DNA of 6,369 bases from a bacterium (GTDB lineage Bacteria; Bacillota_I; Bacilli_A; RF39; UBA660). A model generated the notes under the pieces. That model had not been told where the DNA came from, ran no database searches, and saw only the letters and a program-made list of their open reading frames with translations. Positions 1 through 6,146 of this stretch are shown here, one piece after another. The stretch lies in the NCBI GenBank assembly GCA_004563275.1, contig SFSZ01000035.1:1-6369 (forward strand), given 5' to 3'. Within the stretch, counting starts at the first letter, position 1. Each line of letters starts with the position of its first letter. A program made the translations under genes and the position numbers.

Positions 1-188
1 TCACCGTCTAATCCTTTTTTTATAATAAATAATTCACTTATTAAATCATTGTTATTAGGATATTCATCATTTAATCTTTTTAATGCATCATATCTATCTT
101 GCAAGTCACTATTTTCTTTGTAAAAAATTGTATCTTTAAATCTAAAGGCATCTATTGCCGAATCAATAACGTTATCAATAATTCTCAT
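1..188 (-). CDS. NERD (nuclease-related) domain-like protein, N-terminal fragment
   Basis: This open frame starts at ATG 186-188 and runs leftward off the window, so only about 62 residues are visible. It begins MRIIDNVIDSAIDAF, continues with the segment FYKENSDLQDRYDALKRLN, and reaches IIKKGLDG at the edge. From memory, this layout (a short charged lead followed by a KKGLxGE entry into the domain) resembles clostridial proteins with a nuclease-related domain. The catalytic part would lie outside the window, so the nuclease assignment is inference. The start is supported by GGTGAT four bases upstream of ATG and by an extended -10 promoter at 205-213. No signal peptide or membrane segment is seen, so the protein is probably cytoplasmic. 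The gene is oriented like the Hint gene but separated from it by about 310 bases and has its own promoter. Confidence 0.6.
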   Translation of the reverse strand, partial: MRIIDNVIDSAIDAFRFKDTIFYKENSDLQDRYDALKRLNDEYPNNNDLISELFIIKKGLDG

Positions 189-204
189 ATATATCACCAA
201 TTTA

Positions 205-213
205 ATTATACCA
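205..213 (-). promoter_or_regulatory. Extended -10 promoter of the NERD-like gene
   Basis: On the - strand the sequence reads TGGTATAAT, a perfect TATAAT (205-210) with the extended TG motif. The transcript would start near 198, leaving a leader of about 10 bases with GGTGAT directly before ATG 188. No good -35 lies at the usual distance, which is tolerated with an extended -10. A second, weaker candidate lies upstream on the same strand: TTGACA (324-329), a 17-base spacer, then TTTAAG (301-306). Between 214 and 370 nothing else is evident. Confidence 0.55.
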
Positions 214-370
214 CATATTTTCTTGGGCTACTTCCATGAGGCAACAACATTTTTTTATTCTTAAACCTAGATAAATAAAGGATCTCAAATTTTCTAATTA
301 CTTAAAAAATCCCTTAAATACCTTGTCAAAACTAATTTTTTATTTTTAATAACTTCAATATTAAGTTTTT

Positions 371-493
371 CTAGGTTTTATAAGGGATTGCTTTCCAGTT
401 AGATTGATAATTTTTATCTCCAAAATTTCCTTTAGTAATAGAAATATTTTTATTAGGTGTTTTTCCATTACTTCCTGTCCATCCAATACATGA
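371..493 (-). pseudogene. Remnant of an InlB/Listeria-Bacteroides repeat protein C-terminus
   Basis: Just past the stop of the Hint gene, in a different frame, the - strand encodes about 40 residues beginning SCIGWTGSNGKTPNKN, then ISITKGNFGDKNYQSNW, and ending KAIPYKT before TAG at 371-373. The pattern GWTGSNGxTPxxxxxIxKGxxGDKxYxxNW is the later half of the short beta repeats found in InlB-type and Listeria-Bacteroides surface proteins. There is no start codon or ribosome-binding site, and an in-frame TAA (494-496) lies immediately before it. It is therefore a leftover, either from a neighbouring repeat protein lost by deletion or from a longer former C-terminus of the Hint protein. The homology is clear by eye; the history is inference. 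Confidence 0.6.
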
Positions 494-498
494 TTAGA

Positions 499-2841
499 CT
501 AATTATATATTGCTTCTAAATATATACTATTGTATACAACAATATTATCATTAGGATAATATATTTTATTATCACTATGATTATACCAATATTTGAATCC
601 ATTTTGATTTTTAGGATAAGGAATATTAAAAACTGAATTTTCTTTAACTAAATATTCTAAATTATCTGGATTTACAAAATCCGATGTTGTCACCATATAT
701 AAATTATTATTATTAGAATCTTTATTTATTCCATATAACAACATAGGATATTCGCTTAATAGTCGATCAAGTTCATTTCTTGTTATTAAATTATTATCAA
801 TCAAATAGCGCGTTTGTTCCAATCTAAATGTATTATATATATAATTAGATACATTTGGAAAATCTTCTTTTGTATATAATGATTCATTTATTTCATAACT
901 TCTAATCCACTTTAAATTATTATCAAATCCAGGGAAGTTAGAAATATTATTATATATTTCGTATGTTGTTAATATATCATTAGTAAACATATTAAAATAC
1001 CTTGTAGTAATTACATGATAATAATTGACTTTTTCATTAACTTCTTCTATTTTAGTAACACTAACTTTATATAATTTATTATCATCATAATTGTATTTAA
1101 TTACTTCAATTCCAACTTTAAATTCATCAGTATTAACTGTTACATATTTATTCAAAGTAGGACTAAATATACTATGTTCTCCAACAACCTTTAATATTGA
1201 TCCATCACTAAATGATATTTGAGTATATATATCTGTCGTATTTGATTTTTCAATCCACGCCGGATATTCATATCCTATATTACCTTTATCATGATTCCAA
1301 ACTAATATTAAATCATTATAATCAATATTTTCTATATTTTTATATTTTCCATTTGCTAACAATACTTTTGTTCCTTCTACTAAACAGGTTCCATCTGCAA
1401 CACCAGCAGCAGTTATTGTAATATTTCCTGATACGTTATTTATTGTTATTGTTCCATTGCTATATGAATAATCACTAGTAGTTAGATCTGTGGTTTGATT
1501 TGTAGTTACATCAGTTAAAACTACACTACTAATTTTAGGAACACTATTAGTATACCCTGAATTGCCAGTTAAAGTTATGCTAACTGTTTCTCCTGCATTG
1601 ACAGTAAAATCGTTTTTATTAGCACTACAATTTGTACAGGAAACTTGTACATTATAAGACCATATATATTCAGTCGCATTTGAACTACTCGTTCCACTAT
1701 TATATTTTCCGTCATATGCTATTACTTTTACATAATAAGTTCCATCAGTAAGGTTTTGAAAGTTATATGATGTATCAACCAAATCTTCTTGAGTTTGTAC
1801 AATACTATTATCTTGATTGTAAAGTATTAAATCATAGTGATCTACACCTATATTATCTGTTGCTGTCCATGTTATAGCCAATGTTCTACTTGTATTAGAT
1901 TTTGAAATATTTAAAGATGTTATTATTGGAGGTTCATCATCTTTTAAACTCTCATCAACATCTACAAACATTTGAGCTACACCTACACTGATATCTCCTT
2001 CTTCTTCATTTGTAATAAAAATATTAAATTTCTGAGGTGAATTTGTAAAAACCGCGGTTTGCAATCTTTCAACATAAATTTCACAATCCATATTTTCCGT
2101 ATTTCCCGGAATCAAAATATCATTTAAATCATTTCCATTTTGATCAACAATTTTGAAATTATTATTACCTGTTTTAAAATTAATTATTTTGTTTTCGTTA
2201 TTACTATTCATTATAGAAACGACTAATTTATCTCTTAATTTTTGACTTGTCAAATCACCTGTATTATTATTATCTTTAAATGAGCCTGCTAAAATACCTA
2301 CTACTACTTCTTCTACATTTAAAATTGCTGAAACAGACGCGATATAAATTCCCTGACCTCCCGATGGATAAAGAGTCAACTTTACTTGAAAAACTTCTGT
2401 TGACTTTGCTTTTATTGAATCTCCCGAATTAATTCCTATAACTTCATATGCATAATCAAGTTTTTCTCCACTAGGTGCACTAGTGTTCAAATAAGGATTA
2501 AACATTTCATTGCCTATTATAAATGCTTGAATTGAGTCATTTTCCAAAGTTATTTCATAGGTAATTATTCTTTCATCTAAATATGTTGCATCATTTTTAT
2601 TTATTGTAAAATTAGCTCCAAAATCAACACTAGTATCAGTAAATGTTGGCTCATCAGCTTCTATATTTTCCGTTTGATCAACAATTCTTACATTTGTTAT
2701 TCTTATTGGACCATTTTCTCCTGCATGTGATATTCCTGATACATTTAAAATTATATCATTTACTTTAGCATATCCTATACATAAACTTATGCTTGATATC
2801 AGTAATAAAACAAGAAATAATTTAGTTTTATGCTTATTAAT
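499..2841 (-). CDS. Secreted Hint-domain surface protein with FN3/Ig-like modules, AUU start
   Basis: The protein is about 780 residues if it starts at ATT 2839-2841. Residues 1-25 (Met-NKHKTKLFLVLLL...GYA) form a signal peptide. Residues about 26-300 are a beta-rich region that I do not recognise. A fibronectin III-like domain follows (about 304-395; PPIITSLNIS, ITWTATDN, GTYYVKVIAYDG). Next is an Ig-like repeat (about 397-480) with a CTNC pair (C402, C405), ending NVSGNITITA. A Hint domain spans about 486-626: Cys486 opens block A (CLVEGTKVLLANG), His556 lies in GEHSIF, and the domain closes at TNDILTTYE without the usual terminal His-Asn. The tail (627-780) ends in an InlB-like unit (GFKYWYN...YYPNDNIVVYN). 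The first conventional start, TTG 2547, would remove the signal peptide and has no convincing ribosome site. The frame is open from 2865 and contains no ATG, GTG or TTG before 2547, while a promoter and AGGTGG sit directly before 2841. The protein is probably cell-surface exposed and self-processing at Thr485-Cys486. Its substrate or partner is unknown. Confidence 0.8.
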   Translation of the reverse strand: MNKHKTKLFLVLLLISSISLCIGYAKVNDIILNVSGISHAGENGPIRITNVRIVDQTENIEADEPTFTDTSVDFGANFTINKNDATYLDERIITYEITLENDSIQAFIIGNEMFNPYLNTSAPSGEKLDYAYEVIGINSGDSIKAKSTEVFQVKLTLYPSGGQGIYIASVSAILNVEEVVVGILAGSFKDNNNTGDLTSQKLRDKLVVSIMNSNNENKIINFKTGNNNFKIVDQNGNDLNDILIPGNTENMDCEIYVERLQTAVFTNSPQKFNIFITNEEEGDISVGVAQMFVDVDESLKDDEPPIITSLNISKSNTSRTLAITWTATDNIGVDHYDLILYNQDNSIVQTQEDLVDTSYNFQNLTDGTYYVKVIAYDGKYNSGTSSSNATEYIWSYNVQVSCTNCSANKNDFTVNAGETVSITLTGNSGYTNSVPKISSVVLTDVTTNQTTDLTTSDYSYSNGTITINNVSGNITITAAGVADGTCLVEGTKVLLANGKYKNIENIDYNDLILVWNHDKGNIGYEYPAWIEKSNTTDIYTQISFSDGSILKVVGEHSIFSPTLNKYVTVNTDEFKVGIEVIKYNYDDNKLYKVSVTKIEEVNEKVNYYHVITTRYFNMFTNDILTTYEIYNNISNFPGFDNNLKWIRSYEINESLYTKEDFPNVSNYIYNTFRLEQTRYLIDNNLITRNELDRLLSEYPMLLYGINKDSNNNNLYMVTTSDFVNPDNLEYLVKENSVFNIPYPKNQNGFKYWYNHSDNKIYYPNDNIVVYNSIYLEAIYN
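964..1386 (-). other. Hint (hedgehog/intein-type) self-processing domain within the surface protein
   Basis: Coding positions 1384-1386 hold the Cys (residue 486) that begins CLVEGTKVLLANGKYKNI, the block A pattern of Hint domains (Cys, then GTxV, a turn, and a Lys-x-Ile strand). The block B histidine (residue 556, codon 1174-1176) is in VVGEHSIFS, but the usual Thr three residues before it is Val. The final strand reads YYHVITTRYFNMFTNDILTT and does not end in the HN plus nucleophile needed for full protein splicing. In known Hint families, loss of this C-terminal pair leaves N-S acyl shift chemistry, giving cleavage or transfer to an outside nucleophile, as in Hedgehog and some bacterial intein-like domains. 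Activity here is inferred. Confidence 0.7.
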
Positions 2842-2853
2842 ATTACCACCTAC
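2839..2853 (-). promoter_or_regulatory. Ribosome-binding site and AUU start of the Hint protein gene
   Basis: The - strand reads GTAGGTGGTAATATT, with AGGTGG (2846-2851) four bases before ATT 2839-2841. From ATT the frame gives a textbook signal peptide (NKHKTKLFL...). This layout mirrors the neighbouring + strand gene, GGAGGTGATATT followed by ATG. AUU is a rare but real start codon (known from infC). A point change from ATG or a sequencing error is also possible. Confidence 0.6.
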
Positions 2854-2867
2854 TTTACTATATTATT

Positions 2868-2896
2868 ATTTTAACATATTTTAAAAAAAATGTCGA
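2868..2896 (-). promoter_or_regulatory. Promoter of the Hint protein gene
   Basis: The - strand carries TCGACA (2891-2896) as -35, exactly 17 bases, then TAAAAT (2868-2873) as -10 with an extended TG at 2875-2876. The predicted transcript start near 2861 leaves a leader of about 20 bases, which places the ribosome-binding site and AUU 2841 at the expected distance. A small inverted repeat, TGTC (2891-2894) and GACA (2902-2905), overlaps the -35 and could be an operator, but it is too short to rely on. Confidence 0.6.
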
Positions 2897-2936
2897 AAAA
2901 TGACAAAATTTAATAGATTTTTTTTATTTTTTTATG

Positions 2937-2942
2937 TATAAT
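2937..2942 (+). promoter_or_regulatory. Candidate -10 of the TasA-like/SipW operon promoter
   Basis: A perfect TATAAT, preceded by TATG, lies 80 bases upstream of the TasA-like gene. No convincing -35 is found 16-18 bases upstream. It implies a leader of about 70 bases containing the hairpin at 2948-2986. A competing weaker promoter is TTGAGT (2942-2947), 17 bases, TATTCA (2965-2970). Which one is used cannot be decided from sequence. Confidence 0.4.
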
Positions 2943-2947
2943 TGAGT

Positions 2948-2986
2948 TATATAGTAGTGCACTATATTCAGAAGTTCTACTATGTA
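2948..2986 (+). promoter_or_regulatory. Hairpin and palindrome in the leader of the TasA-like operon
   Basis: ATAGTAG (2951-2957) pairs with CTACTAT (2977-2983), extending to about 10 pairs with one G-U wobble, around a 19-base loop. Overlapping it is a perfect 10-base palindrome, TAGTGCACTA (2955-2964), placed just after the likely transcript start. This is a sensible site for a repressor operator or an RNA structure affecting stability of a highly expressed message. The regulator is unknown. Confidence 0.4.
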
Positions 2987-3021
2987 TTGACATAACAATA
3001 TATAAGAATGGAGGTGATATT

Positions 3022-3519
3022 ATGAAAAACAGAAAAAAAATGATAACTACTGCTCTTATAACTTTTGTGCTATTATTAGGTGTAGGTTATGCTACTGTAT
3101 CATCAGTAAGCCTAAATATCAATGGTACAGCTAATGCTGAATCTAAAGAATTACAAGTATTCTATGATGGTGTTAATTCTGGAACAGCATCAGGTAAAGT
3201 AACAACAATTTCATCTCCTGTTAAAGCAAGAGAAGCTACATTTACTGTAGAAAACATGACATTAAACGAAACAGTTACAATGACTTTCGAAGTTAAAAAC
3301 TATGAAACTGATGTTAATGCAACTTTAGCTGCCCCAAGTGTTACACAAAATACAAATGAGGAATATTTTCAAGTAACAACATCTTGTGATAAAACAACTT
3401 TAAATCCTGGAGATACTGCTACTATTACTGTTAATGTTGAACTTATTAAAACACCAGTAACTGACGAAGCTGGTTCTACTACAGTTACTGTAGCAATGGC
3501 TGCATCACCAGTTGCTTAA
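3022..3519 (+). CDS. TasA/camelysin-like SipW-dependent secreted protein
   Basis: This is a 165-residue exported protein. Residues 1-24 (MKNRKKMITT, then a hydrophobic run ending GVGYA) form a signal peptide of the kind cut by SipW-type peptidases. It is followed by TVSSVSLNINGTANA, typical of the start of mature TasA/camelysin-like proteins. The rest is Thr/Val-rich beta-sandwich sequence, with strands such as ATFTVENMTLNETVTMTFEV and the turn LNPGDTATITVNVEL (residues 127-141). It has one cysteine (C122) and no membrane anchor or LPXTG motif. ATG 3022 is set by GGAGGTGAT (3010-3018). The gene uses more GC-rich codons than its neighbours, suggesting high expression. It is followed after 42 bases, with no terminator seen, by the peptidase gene. 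The role, a matrix fibre or surface-layer subunit, is inferred from the family and the neighbouring SipW. Confidence 0.75.
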   Translation: MKNRKKMITTALITFVLLLGVGYATVSSVSLNINGTANAESKELQVFYDGVNSGTASGKVTTISSPVKAREATFTVENMTLNETVTMTFEVKNYETDVNATLAAPSVTQNTNEEYFQVTTSCDKTTLNPGDTATITVNVELIKTPVTDEAGSTTVTVAMAASPVA

Positions 3520-3561
3520 TGTTTGATGTTTGATGGAAAATAGACAAAGAGGAGATGTTAT

Positions 3562-4707
3562 ATGAATACTAATAAATTTAAAATGTATATTTTTGAATTA
3601 TTAATGTTATTTCTTTTCTTTGTACTTTTTGCATCAAATAAAATTAATAGATTTTTTATAATGATTGTAATTATTTTTTCTTTTTTTCTTGCACGTTATA
3701 CTCTTAAAAAAAGTAAAAAAAAATCAATTTATGAAAAACAAGTTTCTTTTTTGATGTTAATTTGCTCTGGAGTACATATAGTTATTTTCTATTTATTAGG
3801 TTTGTACTTTGGTTTTACTAAAAACAAATATTTACTTACCTTTACCAATTTTTACAAAATAATTATTCCAATCGCTTTAATAATATATTTTTCAGAAAAA
3901 TTAAGAAATATATTACTAAATCAAGATGGAACTGTTAAATTAAAAAAATATAGGTTTGATTTTAATATTATTTTTACTTTTGTGATTATGGTTTGCATAG
4001 ATATGATTATTTATACTGATATATATGATTTATCAAATTTAGATGATTTTTTAAAAGCCATAGGGTATGTATTATTTGCAACCTTATCATGTAACCTTTT
4101 GTATAATTATATTTCTGTGCGATATGGAAGTACACCTATTATTATATTTAGAATAATAACTTGTTTGTATTTATATATAATTCCATATATTCCAGATGTA
4201 TACATTTTTATGCGTACATTTTTAAGGATGATTTATCCATTCATCATATATATAGTTTTAGAAAATACATATTCAAAAGCAACTAAAACCATATCAACAA
4301 GAAATAGAAGAAAAGATATTATTGAAACTACTCTACTATTCACAATTGTCATTACATTGATAATGTTAATATCATGTCAATTCAAATATAGGGTATTAGT
4401 AATCGGTTCTGAAAGTATGACAGGTTCTATTAATAGAGGCGATGTGGTATTTATAGAGAGATACGATTCACAGGTCATTAAAAAAAATCAAGTTATTGTC
4501 TTTAATTATAACAATATTCAGACCGTTCATAGAGTTTATGAAGTTAGAAAAATAAATAATGTATATCAATTTATTACAAAAGGCGATGCTAACAAAAATA
4601 TAGATAATGGTTATAGAAAAAATTCAGATATATCAGGCATTGTAAAGTTCAAAATAAAATATATTGGATTACCAACTCTTTGGCTAAGATCATTATTTGA
4701 AAATTAA
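3562..4707 (+). CDS. SipW-like type I signal peptidase (S26) with multi-pass N-terminal domain
   Basis: This is a 381-residue membrane protein. Residues about 8-272 contain some eight or nine hydrophobic segments, the last at about 254-272. The outside catalytic domain follows: SESMTGSINRGDVV holds the likely catalytic Ser285, TVHRVYEV holds His323, and FITKGDANKNID holds Asp342 and Asp348. A histidine where bacterial SipS/LepB enzymes have lysine marks the ER/SipW-type subfamily. The common SMxP motif is SMTG here. Classical SipW is roughly half this length with only two membrane segments, so the N-terminal membrane domain is an addition of unknown function. AGAGGAG (3548-3554) supports ATG 3562. 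Its neighbours make the TasA-like protein, and probably the Hint protein, its likely substrates. It would remove signal peptides at the outer face of the membrane. Confidence 0.85.
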   Translation: MNTNKFKMYIFELLMLFLFFVLFASNKINRFFIMIVIIFSFFLARYTLKKSKKKSIYEKQVSFLMLICSGVHIVIFYLLGLYFGFTKNKYLLTFTNFYKIIIPIALIIYFSEKLRNILLNQDGTVKLKKYRFDFNIIFTFVIMVCIDMIIYTDIYDLSNLDDFLKAIGYVLFATLSCNLLYNYISVRYGSTPIIIFRIITCLYLYIIPYIPDVYIFMRTFLRMIYPFIIYIVLENTYSKATKTISTRNRRKDIIETTLLFTIVITLIMLISCQFKYRVLVIGSESMTGSINRGDVVFIERYDSQVIKKNQVIVFNYNNIQTVHRVYEVRKINNVYQFITKGDANKNIDNGYRKNSDISGIVKFKIKYIGLPTLWLRSLFEN

Positions 4708-4733
4708 TTTAATAATAAGAAAGGAATGAGAAT

Positions 4734-5843
4734 ATGAAGAAAAATCTCGTTAATAAATTATTTATCGATGAAGTTAAAAGAAAAAGACATATCATATTAT
4801 TTTCTTTCTTAATTATTTTAATTTCTATACTTTCAATTTATTCAATATATAAACATATTACTAGTAATATAACAGAACAAATTACATATAAGGAAAACAG
4901 CAGCATTAATTATAAAGTTTATCTTAAAGAAAATCAGTTTTTTGAAAAAGAATATGCTGAAGAAAAAAAGCAATATATAGCAAGCTTAATTGAATATATT
5001 AAAGCAGATTTTAATTATACTATAGATATAGAAAAAGAAAATGTTGATTTTCAATATGTATATGGAATAAAAGCTGAAGTAAATGTTAGGGAGAAAAATA
5101 AAGAAAATTTCTTGTATAACTTTAGTGAAACACTATTAAAAGACAAAGAGATGTCCTCTAATGGGCAAAAGAACGTAAGTATAAATACAAGCGTTGATAT
5201 TGATTATAATCATTTTAATGATGTTGTTAAAAGTTTCATAAATATTTATAAACTAGACAATATAGAAAGTAATTTAATAATTAAGTTGTATGTCAAAGCT
5301 GTAGGCTCATGTAGTGAATTTAAAGATGATGAAAATATAGATTCAGTAGTAAGCTTGATAATCCCATTAACTGAAAAAACAATGTCAATTGATATTTCAA
5401 ATGACCTCGTTGATAATAATCATAGTATATTAATTTGCCCAAGTAATAATCACACAATGTTATATCTATTTATAAGTATATTCTTAATTGTTACTGATAT
5501 ATCATTGATTATTTACTTAATAATATATATCAAAAGAACGAGGACAGAACGAGATATTTATAATATAGAATTAAAGAAGATTTTAAATGAATATCACACA
5601 TATATTCAAAAAGTTAATAATACATTCGATTTAAAAGGATATCAACTTGTAGTAATAGATACTTTTGATGATATGTTGGAAATTAGAGAGACATTAAGTC
5701 AACCTATATTGATGGTTGAAAATAAAGAAAAAATTGGTACACATTTTATTATTCCAAGTACCACAAAATTATTATATACCTACACCCTAAGAGTTAATAA
5801 AAACAAAAAAAATGATATCTTAAACAAAAAAGTATTAAAGTAG
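4734..5843 (+). CDS. DUF5305-like two-pass membrane protein
   Basis: This 369-residue protein has a membrane segment at about 20-39, an outside domain of about 200 residues, a second membrane segment at about 243-266, and a cytoplasmic tail. The outside domain starts INYKVYLKENQFFEKEYAEE and continues YIASLIEYIKADFNYTIDIE. The tail contains GYQLVVIDTFDDMLEIRETL, then QPILMVENKEK and a THFII strand. This layout matches my recollection of DUF5305 proteins, often encoded next to SipW-type signal peptidases; a profile search would decide. AAAGGA (4720-4725) lies eight bases before ATG, and the gap to the peptidase gene is only 26 bases, so co-transcription is likely. No catalytic motif is visible. 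An accessory role in export or assembly of the TasA-like protein is inferred. The stop at 5841-5843 is nine bases before an insertion-sequence remnant, but the C-terminus appears complete. Confidence 0.7.
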   Translation: MKKNLVNKLFIDEVKRKRHIILFSFLIILISILSIYSIYKHITSNITEQITYKENSSINYKVYLKENQFFEKEYAEEKKQYIASLIEYIKADFNYTIDIEKENVDFQYVYGIKAEVNVREKNKENFLYNFSETLLKDKEMSSNGQKNVSINTSVDIDYNHFNDVVKSFINIYKLDNIESNLIIKLYVKAVGSCSEFKDDENIDSVVSLIIPLTEKTMSIDISNDLVDNNHSILICPSNNHTMLYLFISIFLIVTDISLIIYLIIYIKRTRTERDIYNIELKKILNEYHTYIQKVNNTFDLKGYQLVVIDTFDDMLEIRETLSQPILMVENKEKIGTHFIIPSTTKLLYTYTLRVNKNKKNDILNKKVLK

Positions 5844-5890
5844 GCTCTAAATGAAGTGAAACCTGTTTTGGACACTAAAAAAAGTAGATG

Positions 5891-5925
5891 TAAAATAGTA
5901 TCTCATAAAAGGAGGTACTATTTTA
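5891..5925 (+). promoter_or_regulatory. Hairpin with AGGAGG in its loop; possible operon terminator
   Basis: TAAAATAGTA (5891-5900) pairs perfectly with TACTATTTTA (5916-5925) around a 15-base loop. The loop holds AGGAGG (5910-5915), the ribosome site of the transposase remnant. Such hairpins in IS elements limit translation from read-through transcripts. It is followed by TTTAT, so it may also end transcription of the upstream three-gene operon, which has no other terminator. Confidence 0.45.
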
Positions 5926-5928
5926 TTT

Positions 5929-6054
5929 ATGGGAAAACATTTTAATTCAAGTATAAAATTATAAATAATTACTAAATACTTTAATAACGAAGATATTGCC
6001 AGATCAACTATTTTCAAAAATAATATTGATAAATTTATATATAAATACTTATAA
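5929..6054 (+). pseudogene. Transposase OrfA-like N-terminal remnant
   Basis: ATG 5929 gives MGKHFNSSIKL and then an in-frame TAA (5962-5964). Reading on in the same frame gives IITKYFNNEDIARSTIFKNN before another stop at 6052. The string KL-IITKYF...RSTIF is reminiscent of the N-terminal helix-turn-helix of IS3-type OrfA proteins, with an internal deletion. It is not functional. The family call is tentative. Confidence 0.4.
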
Positions 6055-6075
6055 ACTTTCTAACATGTGTGCTGT

Positions 6076-6108
6076 ATTAGAAATAAGTAAAAAAACTTCT
6101 AATTTTTT
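6076..6108 (+). terminator. Possible rho-independent terminator
   Basis: ATTAGA (6076-6081) pairs with TCTAAT (6098-6103) and AGT (6086-6088) with ACT (6095-6097), around an A-rich loop with a small bulge, followed by a run of T through 6108. The stem is AT-rich, so the strength is uncertain. Confidence 0.35.
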
Positions 6109-6128
6109 GTACCTAAATTGTACCTAAA
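6107..6128. repeat. Exact tandem 11-bp direct repeat TTGTACCTAAA x2
   Basis: TTGTACCTAAA occurs twice with no gap (6107-6117 and 6118-6128), so the copies lie about one helical turn apart. Such spacing suits a protein-binding site, for example arm sites of a tyrosine integrase. On the - strand one frame reads NNFRYNLGTKN then stop, resembling the end of some phage integrases, but only 11 codons are open. Confidence 0.55.
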
Positions 6129-6146
6129 ATTATTTTAGTAATATCG

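Larger units (their letters stand above)
5852..6054 (+). mobile_element. Decayed 5' end of an IS3-like insertion sequence
   Basis: The stretch opens with TG, and at 5866-5876 carries TTTTGGACACT, resembling the terminal inverted repeats of IS3-family (IS150-type) elements. It is followed by a hairpin, a strong AGGAGG and a broken transposase start. No right-hand end or orfB was found before the window ends, so the element is truncated. The exact boundary and any target duplication cannot be set by eye. Confidence 0.45.

Noticed and set aside
331..366. AACTT...AAGTT near 350-366 as a terminator
   Set aside because: The stem is only five AT-rich pairs and the T-run is on the strand opposite to the upstream gene, so it cannot be supported.
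486..1386. A complete intein in the surface protein
   Set aside because: The C-terminal His-Asn and following Ser/Thr/Cys are missing, and no homing endonuclease is present; Hint/BIL-like fits better.
1212..1421. Open frame of 69 codons on the + strand
   Set aside because: It lies entirely antisense to the Hint domain, has no ribosome-binding site, and encodes a low-complexity product typical of reverse reading of AT-rich coding DNA.
2545..2547. TTG as the start of the Hint protein
   Set aside because: No convincing Shine-Dalgarno precedes it, the frame continues upstream into a signal peptide, and a promoter with ribosome site lies at 2846-2896.
2987..2992. Perfect TTGACA upstream of the TasA-like gene as a -35
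   Set aside because: A -10 at the normal distance would fall on the ribosome-binding site at 3010-3018, leaving no usable leader.
5929..5964. Short intact ORF from ATG 5929
   Set aside because: Only 11 codons before TAA; better read as the start of a broken transposase.
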